Below are positions 15,755 through 24,835 of a stretch of 64,000 nucleotides of DNA, piece by piece. The notes beneath the pieces are model-generated. The model saw only the letters and a list, made by a program, of their open reading frames with translations. It ran no database searches and had not been told where the DNA came from. The translations under genes were made by a program, and so were the position numbers. Numbering within the stretch: the first letter of the stretch is position 1; every line of letters starts with the position of its first letter. Source of the stretch: CAVVXN01 sp963772585 (GTDB lineage: Bacteria > Planctomycetota > PLA2 > JAEUHO01); assembly GCA_963772585.1 (NCBI GenBank), contig CAVYXV010000008.1, forward strand, positions 558,001-622,000, in the 5' to 3' direction.

Positions 15755-15874
15755 GGGCTTGGGCCGGCGGCGGAACCGCGACGCGGCGTTGTTCGTCGTC
15801 GGCGACCCGCTGGAGGGTCGCCTCCTTCTCGCGCCTTGCCTCGCGGCCCCCCGCTCGGCTTGGGGCCCTCGGCC
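15755..15874 (+). repeat. Solo copy of the hairpin repeat family
   Basis: About 120 bp with the same order of blocks as the 163-bp units: GGGCTTGGGCCGGC, GCGGCGTTGTTCGTCGTC, then hairpin GGCGACCC (15801-15808) with GGGTCGCC (15815-15822), then CTCCTTCTCGCGCCTTG and a GGGGCCCTCGGCC end. Sequence has drifted between loci but the hairpin is kept. It fills most of the 275-bp gap between the TPR gene and the transporter. Confidence 0.8.
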
Positions 15875-15974
15875 CATGCCGCCACTGCCGCCCAGGGTAC
15901 CCCTGGCGGCGGAGGGCGTCGAAGGCCGGCCGGGCGCTCGGCGGCCGGCGCCGCCGGGCGCCCGGGCGGGGGGA

Positions 15975-17782
15975 TCACCCGATCAGCGAGAGAACGGTGA
16001 TCGCCGTTACCGCGAGGACCAGCAACTGCCCGGCTCCGACCCGCAGGAAGTCCATGGTCCGATAGCCCCCGGGCGACATCACCAGCAGGTTCGCCTGGTT
16101 GATGGGCAGGAGGAAGCCGGACGAGCAGCCGTAGGCGACGGCGAGGAAGGCGATCCAGGGGTCGATGCCGGCGGCGTGCGCCGCTCGAAGCGCCACCGGG
16201 GCCACGATCACCGCGGCCGCGGCGTTCGTGGAGAACGTGGCGAGGAGCGCGGCGAGGATGAACAGGGCGGCCACCACGCCCGTGACGCCAAGGCTCGGCG
16301 CGATGCCGACGACCACCTCGGCCACGGCGTCGGCGACCCCGCGCTGGTCGAGGGCGGCGCCCAGGGGGATCGTCCCGACGATGAGGGCGATGACCTTCCA
16401 GGAGATGGCGCGCGAGAGGCCCGCCCAGGACAGGCACCCCGTCCCCACCATCAGGAGCGCGGCGGCGAGCGCGCTGATGGAGATGGGCACGAAGTCGAAG
16501 ATGGGTGGGAGGACGGCGACGAGCAGGAACACGATGGCCAGAGGCGCCCGCGAGACGTCCTCGATGGCGCTCTGGTCGGTCAGGACGGTGAAGTCCGGAT
16601 TCCGGGACAGGGCGCGGATCCCCTTCTGGCTACCCGAGACGAGCAGCGCGTCACCGACGTCGAGCGGCGTCTGCATGGCGTCCCGGCGCAGCGGCTTGCC
16701 GCGTCGCCAGAGGGACAGGACGTTGCCCTGATAGCGACGCCGGAACGCGAGGTCGCGGACCGTCTCGCCGACGGCGTGGGAGCGCGGCGGCACCGTCACC
16801 TCGGCGAGCGTCATGCCGCGGCCCAGCATCCGCTCGATCGTGCTGGGTCCGGCCAGCCCGAACTGCAGCACCTCCTCCTCGGCGCAGGCCCACGCCTGGA
16901 CCTCCTCGCCTTCCAGGTAGAGGCGGTCCTCGGCGAGGAGCACGAGGTCGGCATGCGGATGGATGTAGCGATGGGACCCCATCGCCCCCGGGCGAACGAC
17001 CATCACCAGCGAGAGCCCGTAGCGGCTGCGGAGCGCGGCTTCGGCGACGGACTTGTCGTGGATGCGCGACTGGGGGACGACCCGCATCTGGAAGAGGTTC
17101 TGGAGCAGGCCGTAGCTCTGCGCCACCTCCTCCGGCAGGCGCGCCTCCCGCAAGCGGTCCTCCGCATGGCGGGAGGGGAGCAGCCGGCGGCCGAAGAGCA
17201 CCATGTAGGCGATGCCGCTCAACACGATCGGTAGGCCTCCGACCGCGAAGTCGAACACGCCCAGGTGCCCCCCCCCAGCATGCGGGCCTGGTCCGCGACC
17301 AGGAGGTTGCCCGCGGTGCCGATCATCGTGACCGTGCCGCCCAGCAGCGCCCCGTACGAGAGGGGAATGAGCAGGCGGGACGCCGGAAGCAGGGAACGAC
17401 GTGCCAGGGTGACGACCGCGGGGAGCAGGAGCGCCACGGCGGCGGCGTTGTTCATGATGGACGACAGGCACGCCGTGGCGACCATCACGGAGGTGACGAG
17501 CCAGGCCTCGGACGGACCCGCCATGCGCTGGAGTCCGCGGGCCACGAGCGTCGTCACCCCGCTCTCCTGGAGCGCCTGCCCCACCACGAAGATCGAGCCG
17601 ATCGCCACCACCGCGTGGCTTCCGAATCCAAGGAGGCCGTCGTCCGGGTTCGGGAGCGTCCCCGTGGCCACCAGGACGACGGGGATCCCCAGCGCGGTGA
17701 TGCCGAACGGCAGCCACTTCGTCAGGAACAGGACCATCGCGGCGGCCAGCGTCGCAATGGCGATCCACCCATGGACGTCCAT
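15975..17782 (-). CDS. SLC13/DASS-type transporter with RCK_C (TrkA-C) domains (frameshifted)
   Basis: Inner-membrane sodium-coupled anion transporter of the divalent-anion family; the substrate cannot be read (sulfate and dicarboxylates are the family's usual ones). From the ATG at 17782 the protein has five or six membrane segments with SIMNNAAAVALLLPAVV and GGTVTMIGTAGNLLVAD. Two cytoplasmic TrkA-C-like domains follow (for example FQMRVVPQSRIHDKSVAEAA and LGRGMTLAEVTVPP). A second membrane half has STNAAAAVIVAPVAL and SSGFLLPINQANLLV. The frame shifts in a run of nine C (17268-17276); adding one base joins MLGGG to HLGVFDFAVGG and gives about 602 aa. TACCAT 6 nt before the ATG suggests a leaderless mRNA. 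Confidence 0.88.
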
Positions 17783-17788
17783 CCGCAG

Positions 17789-17794
17789 ATGGTA
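17789..17794 (-). promoter_or_regulatory. Putative leaderless -10 box (TACCAT) for SLC13 transporter
   Basis: TACCAT on the minus strand, ending 6 nt before the ATG at 17782, with no Shine-Dalgarno between. Confidence 0.4.
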
Positions 17795-17811
17795 GCGCCT
17801 CCCCCTCCCCA

Positions 17812-18499
17812 GCCTGCACTGCCCGCGAAGCGCGCGACGGGACAGCCCGAAGTCACGGTCCACTCGGGGGCTACGCCGACAGCTGGTCCCCGTTCCCCGT
17901 CCACGGGGTGTCCTGGTGCGTCGCTCGGGTTCGAGGCCAAGGCGCGAGGAGGAGGCGACCCCGTAGGGTCGCCGACGACGAGCAACGCCGGCATCGGACG
18001 CGAGAGGCGTGCCAGGGCCGCGCGATTCCACGTCCGTTCGTGGGCAGTGCAGGCTCGCCTGCACTGCCCGCGAAGCGCGCGACGGGACAGCCCGAAGTCA
18101 CGGTCCATTCGGGGGCTACGCCGACGGTGGTCCCCGTTCCCCGTCCACGGGGTGTCCTGGTGCGTCGCTCGGGTTCGAGGCCAAGGCGCGAGGAGGAGGC
18201 GACCCCGTAGGGTCGCCGACGACGAGCAACGCCGGCATCGGACGCGAGAGGCGTGCCAGGGCCGCGCGATTCCACGTCCGTTCGCGGGTAGTGCAGGCTC
18301 GCCTGCACTGCCCGCGAAGCGCGCGACGGGACAGCCCGAAGTCACGGTCCATTCGGGGGCTACGCCGACAGGTGGTCCCCGTTCCCCGTCCACGGGGTGT
18401 CCTGGTGCGTCGCTCGGGTTCGAGGCCAAGGCGCGAGGAGGAGGCGACCCCGTAGGGTCGCCGACGACGAGCAACGCCGGCATCGGACGCGAGAGGCGT
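17812..18499 (-). repeat. Tandem array of a ~245-bp repeat (2.8 copies), inverted core
   Basis: GCCTGCACTGCCCGCGAAGC occurs at 17812, 18057 and 18301, a 244-245 bp period; the third copy stops near 18499. Read on the minus strand, each unit contains the same core as the 163-bp array: GCCGGCGTTGCTCGTCGTC, hairpin GGCGACCC with GGGTCGCC (17954-17973 in unit 1), then TCCTCCTCGCGCCTTG. The flanking part of the unit (GTCCACGGGGTGTCCTGGTG) is specific to this array. Copies differ by small changes. It lies between the SLC13 gene and the DUF1800 operon. Confidence 0.9.
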
Positions 18500-18817
18500 A
18501 CGACCGATTCGCCATACGGAACCCCTCTCGCCCGCCGGGTTCGCCTCCTTGGAGTCCTCCCGGCCCCGGACACGAGGGCCGCGCGACTCACCGTCCGTTC
18601 GCGGGTCGTACGGGCTGGCAAGGGCTCGAGGGCGGAAGGGCCGGGCTTCACGGACTCCCAAGGTTTGAGCGGGGAGGGCTCACCGGGTGGCCGACCGGCC
18701 GGAACTGGGCTCGACTCGCGACCACGAGGACGTGAGGCCCCGTGGACCCGGAGAGCCCGGGTCGGCGCCCGAGGTGTCGCCGCGGGGCGGTCCGCGTCCG
18801 CTTGGAGGCCGCCCGTG
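18500..18817. other. Degenerate repeat remnant and operon leader
   Basis: 318 bp with no gene I can support. Around 18572-18620, GAGGGCCGCGCGACT and CCGTCCGTTCGCGGGT match the tail of the ~245-bp unit in a drifted form, so the array once extended further. The last 20 bp hold the GGAGG ribosome site of the DUF1800 gene. Confidence 0.5.
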
Positions 18818-20383
18818 ATGCCGTCCCCCCGAGCCCCCCTGCTTCCGGCCCTCCTCGCCCTCGCCCTCGCCGCCTGCGGCGGCGGCGGGGGCTCCGACGT
18901 CGGCGCCTCGCCGCCGACGTCGGCCTACGGCTCGATGGCGGTCAAGGGCGCATACACGGCGACGGACGTGCGGCACTTCCTGCGCCGGACCCACTGGGCC
19001 GTGACGGACGACAAACGGCAGCGCATCGCCGAGGTGGGCCTCGGCAACTTCCTCGACGAGATGCTCGACTTCCCGCCCGTGGGGTCCACGCCCTGGGAGC
19101 AGGACGCGGACCGCCTGCTCGCGGACCCGGACGACCCGCCGGGCCAGGAGGGGCTCTTCCCCAGCCGGCAGGACCTCATGGACTGGGCGGTCGAGTTGAT
19201 GTGCACGAACCCCAACCCCTTCCAGGAGGTCCTGGCCTTCTTCTGGCACGACCACTTCGCCACGTCGTCGGAGGTGCTGGACGGCGGTTCGCTCCACTGG
19301 ATGAAGGACCACATCGACCTGTTCCGCGCCGAGGGAGCGGGGAACGTGAAACAGATGGTGCTCGACGTGTCCCGCGACCCGGCGATGCTCCAGTGGCTGG
19401 ACGGCGTCTCCAGCACGCGGCGCGCTCCGAACGAGAACTACGCCCGCGAGTTCCTGGAGTTGTTCTGCCTGGGCGTGGACAACGGCTACACCCAGGAGGA
19501 CATCGTGGAGGCCTCGCGCGCCTTCACGGGCTATCGCCGCGTCACGCTCGACCAGGACACGGGCCTGAGGGGCGTCGTCTTCGACCCCGAGCGGCACGAC
19601 ACGGAGGACAAGGTCGTCTTCGGCGCGACGATCCCCGGCCAGGACCAGACCGACGACTACCAGGCGATGGTGGACGCCACCTTCGACAACCGGCCCGCCG
19701 CGGAGTGGTTCGCGCGGTCGCTCCTCGCGTACTTCTGCTACGAGGACCCGCCCCAAAGCGTCATCGACCAGCTCGCCCAACTGCTGCGCGACTCCGACTA
19801 CGAGCTCCGGCCGGTCCTCCGGCGCCTGTTCCTCTCCGAGGCCTTCTACTCGCCCCGCGCCGAGGAGGGCTTCGTCAAGAGCCCGGTGGAGTTCCTCGTC
19901 GGCTTCATCCGCGCGACCGGCCTGCCCCCGGTGGACCGGGAGACGGGCAAGATCTCGGCCCGGTCGATCCGCGTGGAGCTCGACGGCCTGGCGCAGGTGC
20001 CGACCGCGCCGCCCAACGTGAGCGGCTGGCCGACGGGCGTCCTCTGGCTCTCGGCCCAGGGCATGGTGAACCGGGCCAACGCCGTCCGGACGCTGATCGT
20101 GGACCGCGCGGACCAGGAGGCGGCCGGCTACTTCGCCGGGGCGTTGATCCCGTCCGGCACGCCCACGACCGGAGAGATCATCGACGCCGTCGCGGCCCGG
20201 CTCAGCGTGGAGCTTTCCTCCGAGGAGCGGGACACGCTCGTCCACTACCTGGACACCGAGCGGCAAGGAGACGGCACCGACGTCGACGATCCGTTCGATC
20301 CCGCGAACGAGCGCCACGTAGACGAACGGCTGCGCGGACTCCTCTACATCCTCGCCCAGCACCCCACGGCCATGATCCGTTAG
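18818..20383 (+). CDS. DUF1800 family lipoprotein (521 aa)
   Basis: Exported protein of the DUF1800 family, of unknown biochemistry and almost always encoded next to a DUF1501 protein, as here. A lipoprotein signal precedes the cysteine (LLALALAACGGGG). Family features are DVRHFLRRTHWAVTD, the FFWHDHFATS block, NENYAREFLELFCLG, DIVEASRAFTGY and a PNVSGWPTG motif near the end. The ATG at 18818 has GGAGG about 9 nt upstream; a GTG directly before it is an alternative. The DUF1501 gene follows after 10 bp with its own AGGAG, so they are clearly co-transcribed. Confidence 0.92.
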   Translation: MPSPRAPLLPALLALALAACGGGGGSDVGASPPTSAYGSMAVKGAYTATDVRHFLRRTHWAVTDDKRQRIAEVGLGNFLDEMLDFPPVGSTPWEQDADRLLADPDDPPGQEGLFPSRQDLMDWAVELMCTNPNPFQEVLAFFWHDHFATSSEVLDGGSLHWMKDHIDLFRAEGAGNVKQMVLDVSRDPAMLQWLDGVSSTRRAPNENYAREFLELFCLGVDNGYTQEDIVEASRAFTGYRRVTLDQDTGLRGVVFDPERHDTEDKVVFGATIPGQDQTDDYQAMVDATFDNRPAAEWFARSLLAYFCYEDPPQSVIDQLAQLLRDSDYELRPVLRRLFLSEAFYSPRAEEGFVKSPVEFLVGFIRATGLPPVDRETGKISARSIRVELDGLAQVPTAPPNVSGWPTGVLWLSAQGMVNRANAVRTLIVDRADQEAAGYFAGALIPSGTPTTGEIIDAVAARLSVELSSEERDTLVHYLDTERQGDGTDVDDPFDPANERHVDERLRGLLYILAQHPTAMIR

Positions 20384-20393
20384 GAGCGCCCCG

Positions 20394-21707
20394 ATGGCCC
20401 ACGGCAGACAGCGATCGCATTCCCTTTGCGGCGTCACGCGCCGCGATATCCTCGCCTCCGCCGCGGCGGGCTTCGGCATCGCCGCGCTCGGCCCGGTCGG
20501 CGGCGTCTTCCTCGGGGAGGCGCGCGGCGCCCCCACGGGGTCGCCGTTCCTCGTGGTGGTGAACCAGTTGGGCGGAAACGACGGCCTGAACATGGTCGTC
20601 CCCGTCGGGCTCGCCCGCTACTACGACCGCCGCGAGACGCTGGCCATTCCCGAGGCGGAGGCCCTCTCCCTCGCGGGCGGGCCGGGCACGACGGCGTATC
20701 GGCTCCACCCCGCCATGGTCGGCCTGCAGGCCCTCTGGGACGAGGGGCACCTCGCCGTGGTCAACAAGGTCGGCTATCCGCAGGCGAACCTCAGCCACTT
20801 CGAGAGCGAGGACATCTACTCGTACGCGGTCCGGGGCGGCTTCGCCGACCTGGGCCTCTCCCCGAGCGGATGGATCGCCCGGTTCGCCGACCTCTACGCC
20901 CCCACCGCGATGGGCGCGGTCAGCGTCGGCGTCGGCCGCCGCCGAGACTTCGTCGGCGGGACGACGACCCCCTTCCTCGTGAACCAGCTCCAGGGCTTCG
21001 AGTACGAGGTGGACGGGGCCTACCGCAACGACCACGCCCGGCGCCTGGAGACGATTCGCGGCATGCTCGCGAACGTCCCCCGGAGCGGGTTGAAGGGGGA
21101 CATCGCCGACGCGCTGGCCCAGGGCCACGACCTGGCCGACCGCATCCAGGCGGCGGTGGACGCCTACGAGGCGTTCGGCAGCACCGCGAACTACCAGGGG
21201 AACGAGTCCGGCCTGCGGACGGTCCAGCGCGGTCTCCGCGACGTCGCGACGCTCGTGAACTACGGCTTCGAGACGCGCGTCTTCTACACCGGGCACGGCG
21301 GCTTCGACACCCACGGCGACCAGGGGACGGGCACGGGGCGCCACGCCACGCTGCTCCACCGCCTGGACAGCGCGATCGCCGCCTTCGCCGAAGACATGAA
21401 GGCCATGGGCGTCTGGGACAAGACGGCCATCGTGGTCATCAGCGAGTTCGGCCGCCGGACCTACATCAACGCTTCCGGCGGCACCGACCACGGCCACGGA
21501 AGCTGCTTCCTCGTCGTCGGCGGCGCCGTGCAGGGGGGCGTCTACGGACCCGACCTCACGACGGAGGATCTCGACGAGGACTACCTTTCCTACGAGGTAG
21601 ACTTCCGCGACATCTACCGGGCGGTCCTGGAGGACCACCTGGGGGTCTTGGCGACCGAGGTCTTCCCGGAGTCGCAGCCGGTCTCGAACGATCTCCCCCT
21701 GTTCTGA
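20394..21707 (+). CDS. DUF1501 family Tat-exported protein (437 aa)
   Basis: Sulfatase-like fold family DUF1501, the standard partner of DUF1800. The N-terminus carries a twin-arginine signal, TRRDILASAAAGFGIAAL, so it should be exported folded. Family blocks are NQLGGNDGLNMVVPV, HPAMVGLQALWDEG, FYTGHGGFDTHGDQ and VVISEFGRRTYIN with GGTDHGHGS; the His/Asp residues in the last two are plausible metal ligands. AGGAG precedes the ATG. Second gene of a three-gene operon (DUF1800, DUF1501, propeller lipoprotein). The pair is common in Planctomycetota and Acidobacteria; no reaction is established. Confidence 0.92.
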   Translation: MAHGRQRSHSLCGVTRRDILASAAAGFGIAALGPVGGVFLGEARGAPTGSPFLVVVNQLGGNDGLNMVVPVGLARYYDRRETLAIPEAEALSLAGGPGTTAYRLHPAMVGLQALWDEGHLAVVNKVGYPQANLSHFESEDIYSYAVRGGFADLGLSPSGWIARFADLYAPTAMGAVSVGVGRRRDFVGGTTTPFLVNQLQGFEYEVDGAYRNDHARRLETIRGMLANVPRSGLKGDIADALAQGHDLADRIQAAVDAYEAFGSTANYQGNESGLRTVQRGLRDVATLVNYGFETRVFYTGHGGFDTHGDQGTGTGRHATLLHRLDSAIAAFAEDMKAMGVWDKTAIVVISEFGRRTYINASGGTDHGHGSCFLVVGGAVQGGVYGPDLTTEDLDEDYLSYEVDFRDIYRAVLEDHLGVLATEVFPESQPVSNDLPLF

Positions 21708-21747
21708 TCCCCCGGTCGTCGCCCGGGCCCCGGAGGAAGCCGCCGAC

Positions 21748-23160
21748 ATGCCCAGTCCCGTCCGACGGTCCGCGTTGGCGCTCGCCCTCGTCTTCCTCTT
21801 CGCGGCGTGCGGCGGCGGGGGCGGGGGGACCGGCCCCGGCCCCGCGACGCCGGCCCCGACGAACCTCGTCTACGCGTCGCCCACGGCGATCTACCCTCCC
21901 CAGAGCGTCGTCACCCCCAACGCCCCCACCTGGGGCGGGGGCGACCCGACGCTCTTCTCGGTGACCCCGGCGCTTCCGCCGGGTGTCACCCTGGACCCGG
22001 CCACGGGCATCGTCGCCGGCACGACGACGAAGGTGCTGGCGGCCCGTCGCACGTACACCGTGACCGCGGCCAACGCGGGCGGCGCGACCACGGCCCCGAT
22101 CGAGATCACCGTGGGGCCGTTCGACACCCTGTCCGCTGGGTTCACCGCGGAGCTCGTCGCCGACGGGCTCGCCACGCCGGTACGGATCGCCGAGCTCCCC
22201 GACGGCCGGATCCTCTTCAACGAGTTGGAGACGGGCGACACCCGCGTGATGGGAGCCGACGGCACGCTGCAGGCGGAGGCGTTCTCCCACACGGACGTCC
22301 TGATCGGCGGGCACCGCGGCCTCCTCGGGCTCGTGCTCCATCCCGACTACGCCACGAACGGCTGGGTCTACCTGTCGGCGTGCGTGGCCGGCACGTTGGG
22401 CCTCGAGGACCGGCAGGTGGTGAAGCGCTACACCGCGGTGGAGACGATGCCCGGCGTGCTCCAGGGCAGCAACGAGACCACGGTCGTGGACACGCTCCCC
22501 GTCGCGACGATCGACAACGGCGGCGACCTCGCCTTCGACCACAGCACGCCCTCGCCGCGGCTGTTCATGAGCATCGGGGACGCCGAGGACGAGACGAACT
22601 CGCAGGAGGTCGGGGGGTTGGCGGGACGGATCCTCCGCTTGACCGACGAGGGCGCGATCCCGGCGGACAACCCCTCGAGCAGCGACCCCACCTGGTGCCT
22701 CGGCCTGAGGAACACCTTCGCCATCGCCGTGCAGCCCACGGAGGGCGACCTCTGGGGCGCCGACAACGGTCCCGCCGCCAACGACGAGCTGAACTTCCTC
22801 CGCGACGGCAAGAACTTCGAGTGGGGCGGACTTCCGCCGGGCACACCGGCCGCGGACATCGGGATCCAGGTCGCGACCTGGGCCGACGTGATCGTCCCGA
22901 CCGCGATGGCCTGGCACGACGGCACGGGATGGGGCGCCGAGTACGCGAACGACCTCTTCCTGACCTCCTACGGCGACGAGGCGATCCGACGGTTCCGCCT
23001 GTCCGGTCTCTCCTTCCTCGACGTGGACGAGGAGATCCTCTTCGCCACGTTCCGGCCGCAGGGGATCGCCAACAAGCCGCTGGACGTGGAGGTGGCGGGC
23101 GACGGTTCGCTCCTGGTATCGACCTTCACGGCCGTCTACCGCGTCCGCAAGGACCCTTGA
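21748..23160 (+). CDS. Lipoprotein: putative Ig domain plus glucose/sorbosone-dehydrogenase-type propeller
   Basis: A lipoprotein signal ends LVFLFAACGGGGGG. Residues about 38-125 form a putative Ig-like domain (SVTPALPPGVTLDPATGIVA is characteristic of that family). Residues about 130-470 form a six-bladed propeller of the soluble PQQ sugar dehydrogenase type: LPDGRILFNELETGD, GGHRGLLGLVLHPDYA, GGLAGRILRL and WGADNGPAANDELNFL. The His in GGHRGLLG and the ADNGPAANDELN block match family positions for catalysis and cofactor or calcium binding, so oxidation of a sugar-like substrate is possible. It follows the DUF1501 stop by 40 bp and probably belongs to the same operon. 470 aa. Confidence 0.85.
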   Translation: MPSPVRRSALALALVFLFAACGGGGGGTGPGPATPAPTNLVYASPTAIYPPQSVVTPNAPTWGGGDPTLFSVTPALPPGVTLDPATGIVAGTTTKVLAARRTYTVTAANAGGATTAPIEITVGPFDTLSAGFTAELVADGLATPVRIAELPDGRILFNELETGDTRVMGADGTLQAEAFSHTDVLIGGHRGLLGLVLHPDYATNGWVYLSACVAGTLGLEDRQVVKRYTAVETMPGVLQGSNETTVVDTLPVATIDNGGDLAFDHSTPSPRLFMSIGDAEDETNSQEVGGLAGRILRLTDEGAIPADNPSSSDPTWCLGLRNTFAIAVQPTEGDLWGADNGPAANDELNFLRDGKNFEWGGLPPGTPAADIGIQVATWADVIVPTAMAWHDGTGWGAEYANDLFLTSYGDEAIRRFRLSGLSFLDVDEEILFATFRPQGIANKPLDVEVAGDGSLLVSTFTAVYRVRKDP

Positions 23161-23185
23161 CGGACGAGCGCCCCGGCCGCGCCGG

Positions 23186-23191
23186 TATCCT
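23186..23191 (+). promoter_or_regulatory. Putative leaderless -10 box (TATCCT) for asparaginase-like gene
   Basis: GGTATCCT with the hexamer ending 7 nt before the ATG at 23199 and no Shine-Dalgarno between. Confidence 0.45.
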
Positions 23192-23198
23192 CCTCGGG

Positions 23199-23735
23199 AT
23201 GCCGAAGAAGCACCTCGCGCTGATCTCGACCGGCGGGACCGTCGAGAAGACGTACAACGAGATGGAGGGAGTGCTCCACAACGTCTACAGCGTGCTCGAC
23301 GTGATGCTCGCCTCGCTGCTCCTCGAAGGCGTCGAGATCTCACGCGTCCCGTTGATGAACAAGGACAGCCTCCAGATGAGCGACGAGGACCACACGCTCA
23401 TCGCGCGGACGGCCCACGCGATGTCGCACCAGCACGACGGCATCGTCATCGTCCACGGAACGGACCGCCTGGCGGATACCGGCGAACGCATCTGCGAAGT
23501 GGTGCCGACCCCGCGGGTGCCCATCGTCCTCACGGGGGCCATGCGCCCCTACATGCTCCGCAACACGGACGCCGTGCAAAACCTCACGGAGGCGCTGTTG
23601 GCGGCGCAGATCCTGGAACCCGGCGTCTGGTGCGTCATGCACGACAAGGTGCTTCGCTTCCCGGGCGTCTTGAAGGACTACGACCGGATGACCTTCCGGA
23701 CCCGATCCGAGCCGGAGGCCGCGGAGCCCTCCTGA
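23199..23735 (+). CDS. Single-domain asparaginase-like protein (178 aa)
   Basis: Matches the N-terminal domain of L-asparaginase: ALISTGGTVEKTY with the catalytic-position Thr, VHGTDRLADTGE holding the second Thr-Asp pair, and TGAMRPYMLRNTDAVQNL. The usual enzyme has about 330 aa with a second domain that completes the active site; this one stops after about 178 aa. The reading frame is intact and ends in a polar tail (RSEPEAAEPS), so this looks like the short one-domain family rather than a truncation. It may still hydrolyse asparagine or a related amide as an oligomer; that is inference. TATCCT 7 nt before the ATG suggests a separate leaderless mRNA. Confidence 0.82.
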   Translation: MPKKHLALISTGGTVEKTYNEMEGVLHNVYSVLDVMLASLLLEGVEISRVPLMNKDSLQMSDEDHTLIARTAHAMSHQHDGIVIVHGTDRLADTGERICEVVPTPRVPIVLTGAMRPYMLRNTDAVQNLTEALLAAQILEPGVWCVMHDKVLRFPGVLKDYDRMTFRTRSEPEAAEPS

Positions 23736-23762
23736 CGCCCAGCCGGGCGCGGGGCTCCCCTC

Positions 23763-24176
23763 TCATATCCCCAGCGCGCGGCAGGCTTCGTCCAGGTCCC
23801 CCGGCCGCACGTAGATGACGTAGCCGTAGCCGCCCCGACCGTCCGTGACGCCGTTGGAGGCGAAGACGTTGACGCCGCTCTCCGCGAGCCGTCGGTGGAT
23901 GCCGGCGAGGGCGCCCAACTCGTCGTCGCCCTGCACCAGCAGGGCGTGCTGGGGGCCGACGAGGTTCGTGCCGCTCGCGGCGGCGATGTTCTTCAATCGC
24001 TCGGCGTCTTCGGCGAAGAGGACCAGTTGGGTGTGCTCGGGCCCCACGGGGATCGCGCTGAAAGCGAGCAGGTTCACGCCCGCCTCCGCCAGCGCGATCA
24101 GGAAGCGATACCCCTCGCCGGGGACGTCCCGCGCCGTGGCGTGGAAGTACTCGGCCTTGCGGATGTGGACGGCCAT
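23763..24176 (-). CDS. Tandem ACT-domain protein (137 aa)
   Basis: A small cytoplasmic protein made of two ACT-like regulatory modules. Module 1 covers residues about 5-70 (ARDVPGEGYRFLIALAEAGV, with VLFAEDAERL). Module 2 covers about 75-137 (ALLVQGDDELGALAGIHRRL, AESGVNVFASNGV, YVIYVRPGDLDEAC). Stand-alone ACT proteins bind amino acids and modulate enzymes or regulators. The target is unknown; the amino-acid genes argF', kbl and the asparaginase-like gene are within the left half of the window but not linked. Last gene of the minus-strand run from 28978. Confidence 0.85.
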   Translation of the reverse strand: MAVHIRKAEYFHATARDVPGEGYRFLIALAEAGVNLLAFSAIPVGPEHTQLVLFAEDAERLKNIAAASGTNLVGPQHALLVQGDDELGALAGIHRRLAESGVNVFASNGVTDGRGGYGYVIYVRPGDLDEACRALGI

Positions 24177-24262
24177 GGCAGGTCTCCGGACGCCGACGGG
24201 GCCGATTCCACCGCGGGGGGACCGGCCGTGTCAACCACGGGCAGCGGAGAGGCGACAGGGTG

Positions 24263-24739
24263 TCAGGAGCCGGAGCGCCCGACGAGATGCAGGTCGAGGA
24301 ACTGGAGGATCCCCTCCGCGGGCCGGGCGCCGCTGGTCCGCCCGACCTCCCGGCCCCCGGACACGAGAACCATGGTGGGGATGGAGGCGATCCGGAAGGC
24401 CTGCGCCGGTCCCGGCAGGTCGTCCGTATTCACCTTGGCGATCAGAAGGCGCCCCGCGACGCGCTTCGCCACCTTCTCCAGCTCCGGGGCGACCATCGCG
24501 CACGGCCCGCACCACGCCGCCCAGAAGTCGATCAGCACGGGCACGGGGCTCTCCGCGAGGAGCGAGCCGAACGAGTCGTCGCCCGCGATCTCGATCGGGC
24601 GGTCGAGCGTCGGAAGCGCCTCCTTGCACGCCCCGCACCGTCCCGAGACGGGAACGCGACCCCACGCGACACGGTTCTTGCGTCCGCAAGCGGGGCAACG
24701 CAGCACCACGCCGCGTGCTTCGGTGCCGAGTGCGCTCAT
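24263..24739 (-). CDS. trxC: Thioredoxin 2-like (TrxC type) with zinc-ribbon N-terminus
   Basis: Protein disulfide reductase in the cytoplasm. Residues 15-42 hold a zinc ribbon with two CxxC pairs (CPACGRKNRV and RCGACKEALP), diagnostic of thioredoxin 2. Residues about 50-150 form the thioredoxin fold with the active site FWAAWCGPCAMV and the cis-proline in SIPTMVLV. 158 aa is close to E. coli TrxC (139 aa) with a slightly longer tail. The ATG at 24739 is preceded by AGCCCGACC and has TAGGCT at 24768-24773. It follows the amidohydrolase by 96 bp. Confidence 0.93.
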   Translation of the reverse strand: MSALGTEARGVVLRCPACGRKNRVAWGRVPVSGRCGACKEALPTLDRPIEIAGDDSFGSLLAESPVPVLIDFWAAWCGPCAMVAPELEKVAKRVAGRLLIAKVNTDDLPGPAQAFRIASIPTMVLVSGGREVGRTSGARPAEGILQFLDLHLVGRSGS

Positions 24740-24767
24740 GGTCGGGCTCCACGGGGAGGACCCGTGC

Positions 24768-24773
24768 AGCCTA
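24768..24773 (-). promoter_or_regulatory. Putative -10 box (TAGGCT) for thioredoxin
   Basis: GGGTAGGCT on the minus strand, 28 nt before the ATG at 24739, in the gap after the amidohydrolase gene. Confidence 0.4.
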
Positions 24774-24835
24774 CCCAGCCGATCGCGCGGACCAAGGAGC
24801 GCGTCCGGTCGCCGAAGATGGACGGCGGTCCCCGG

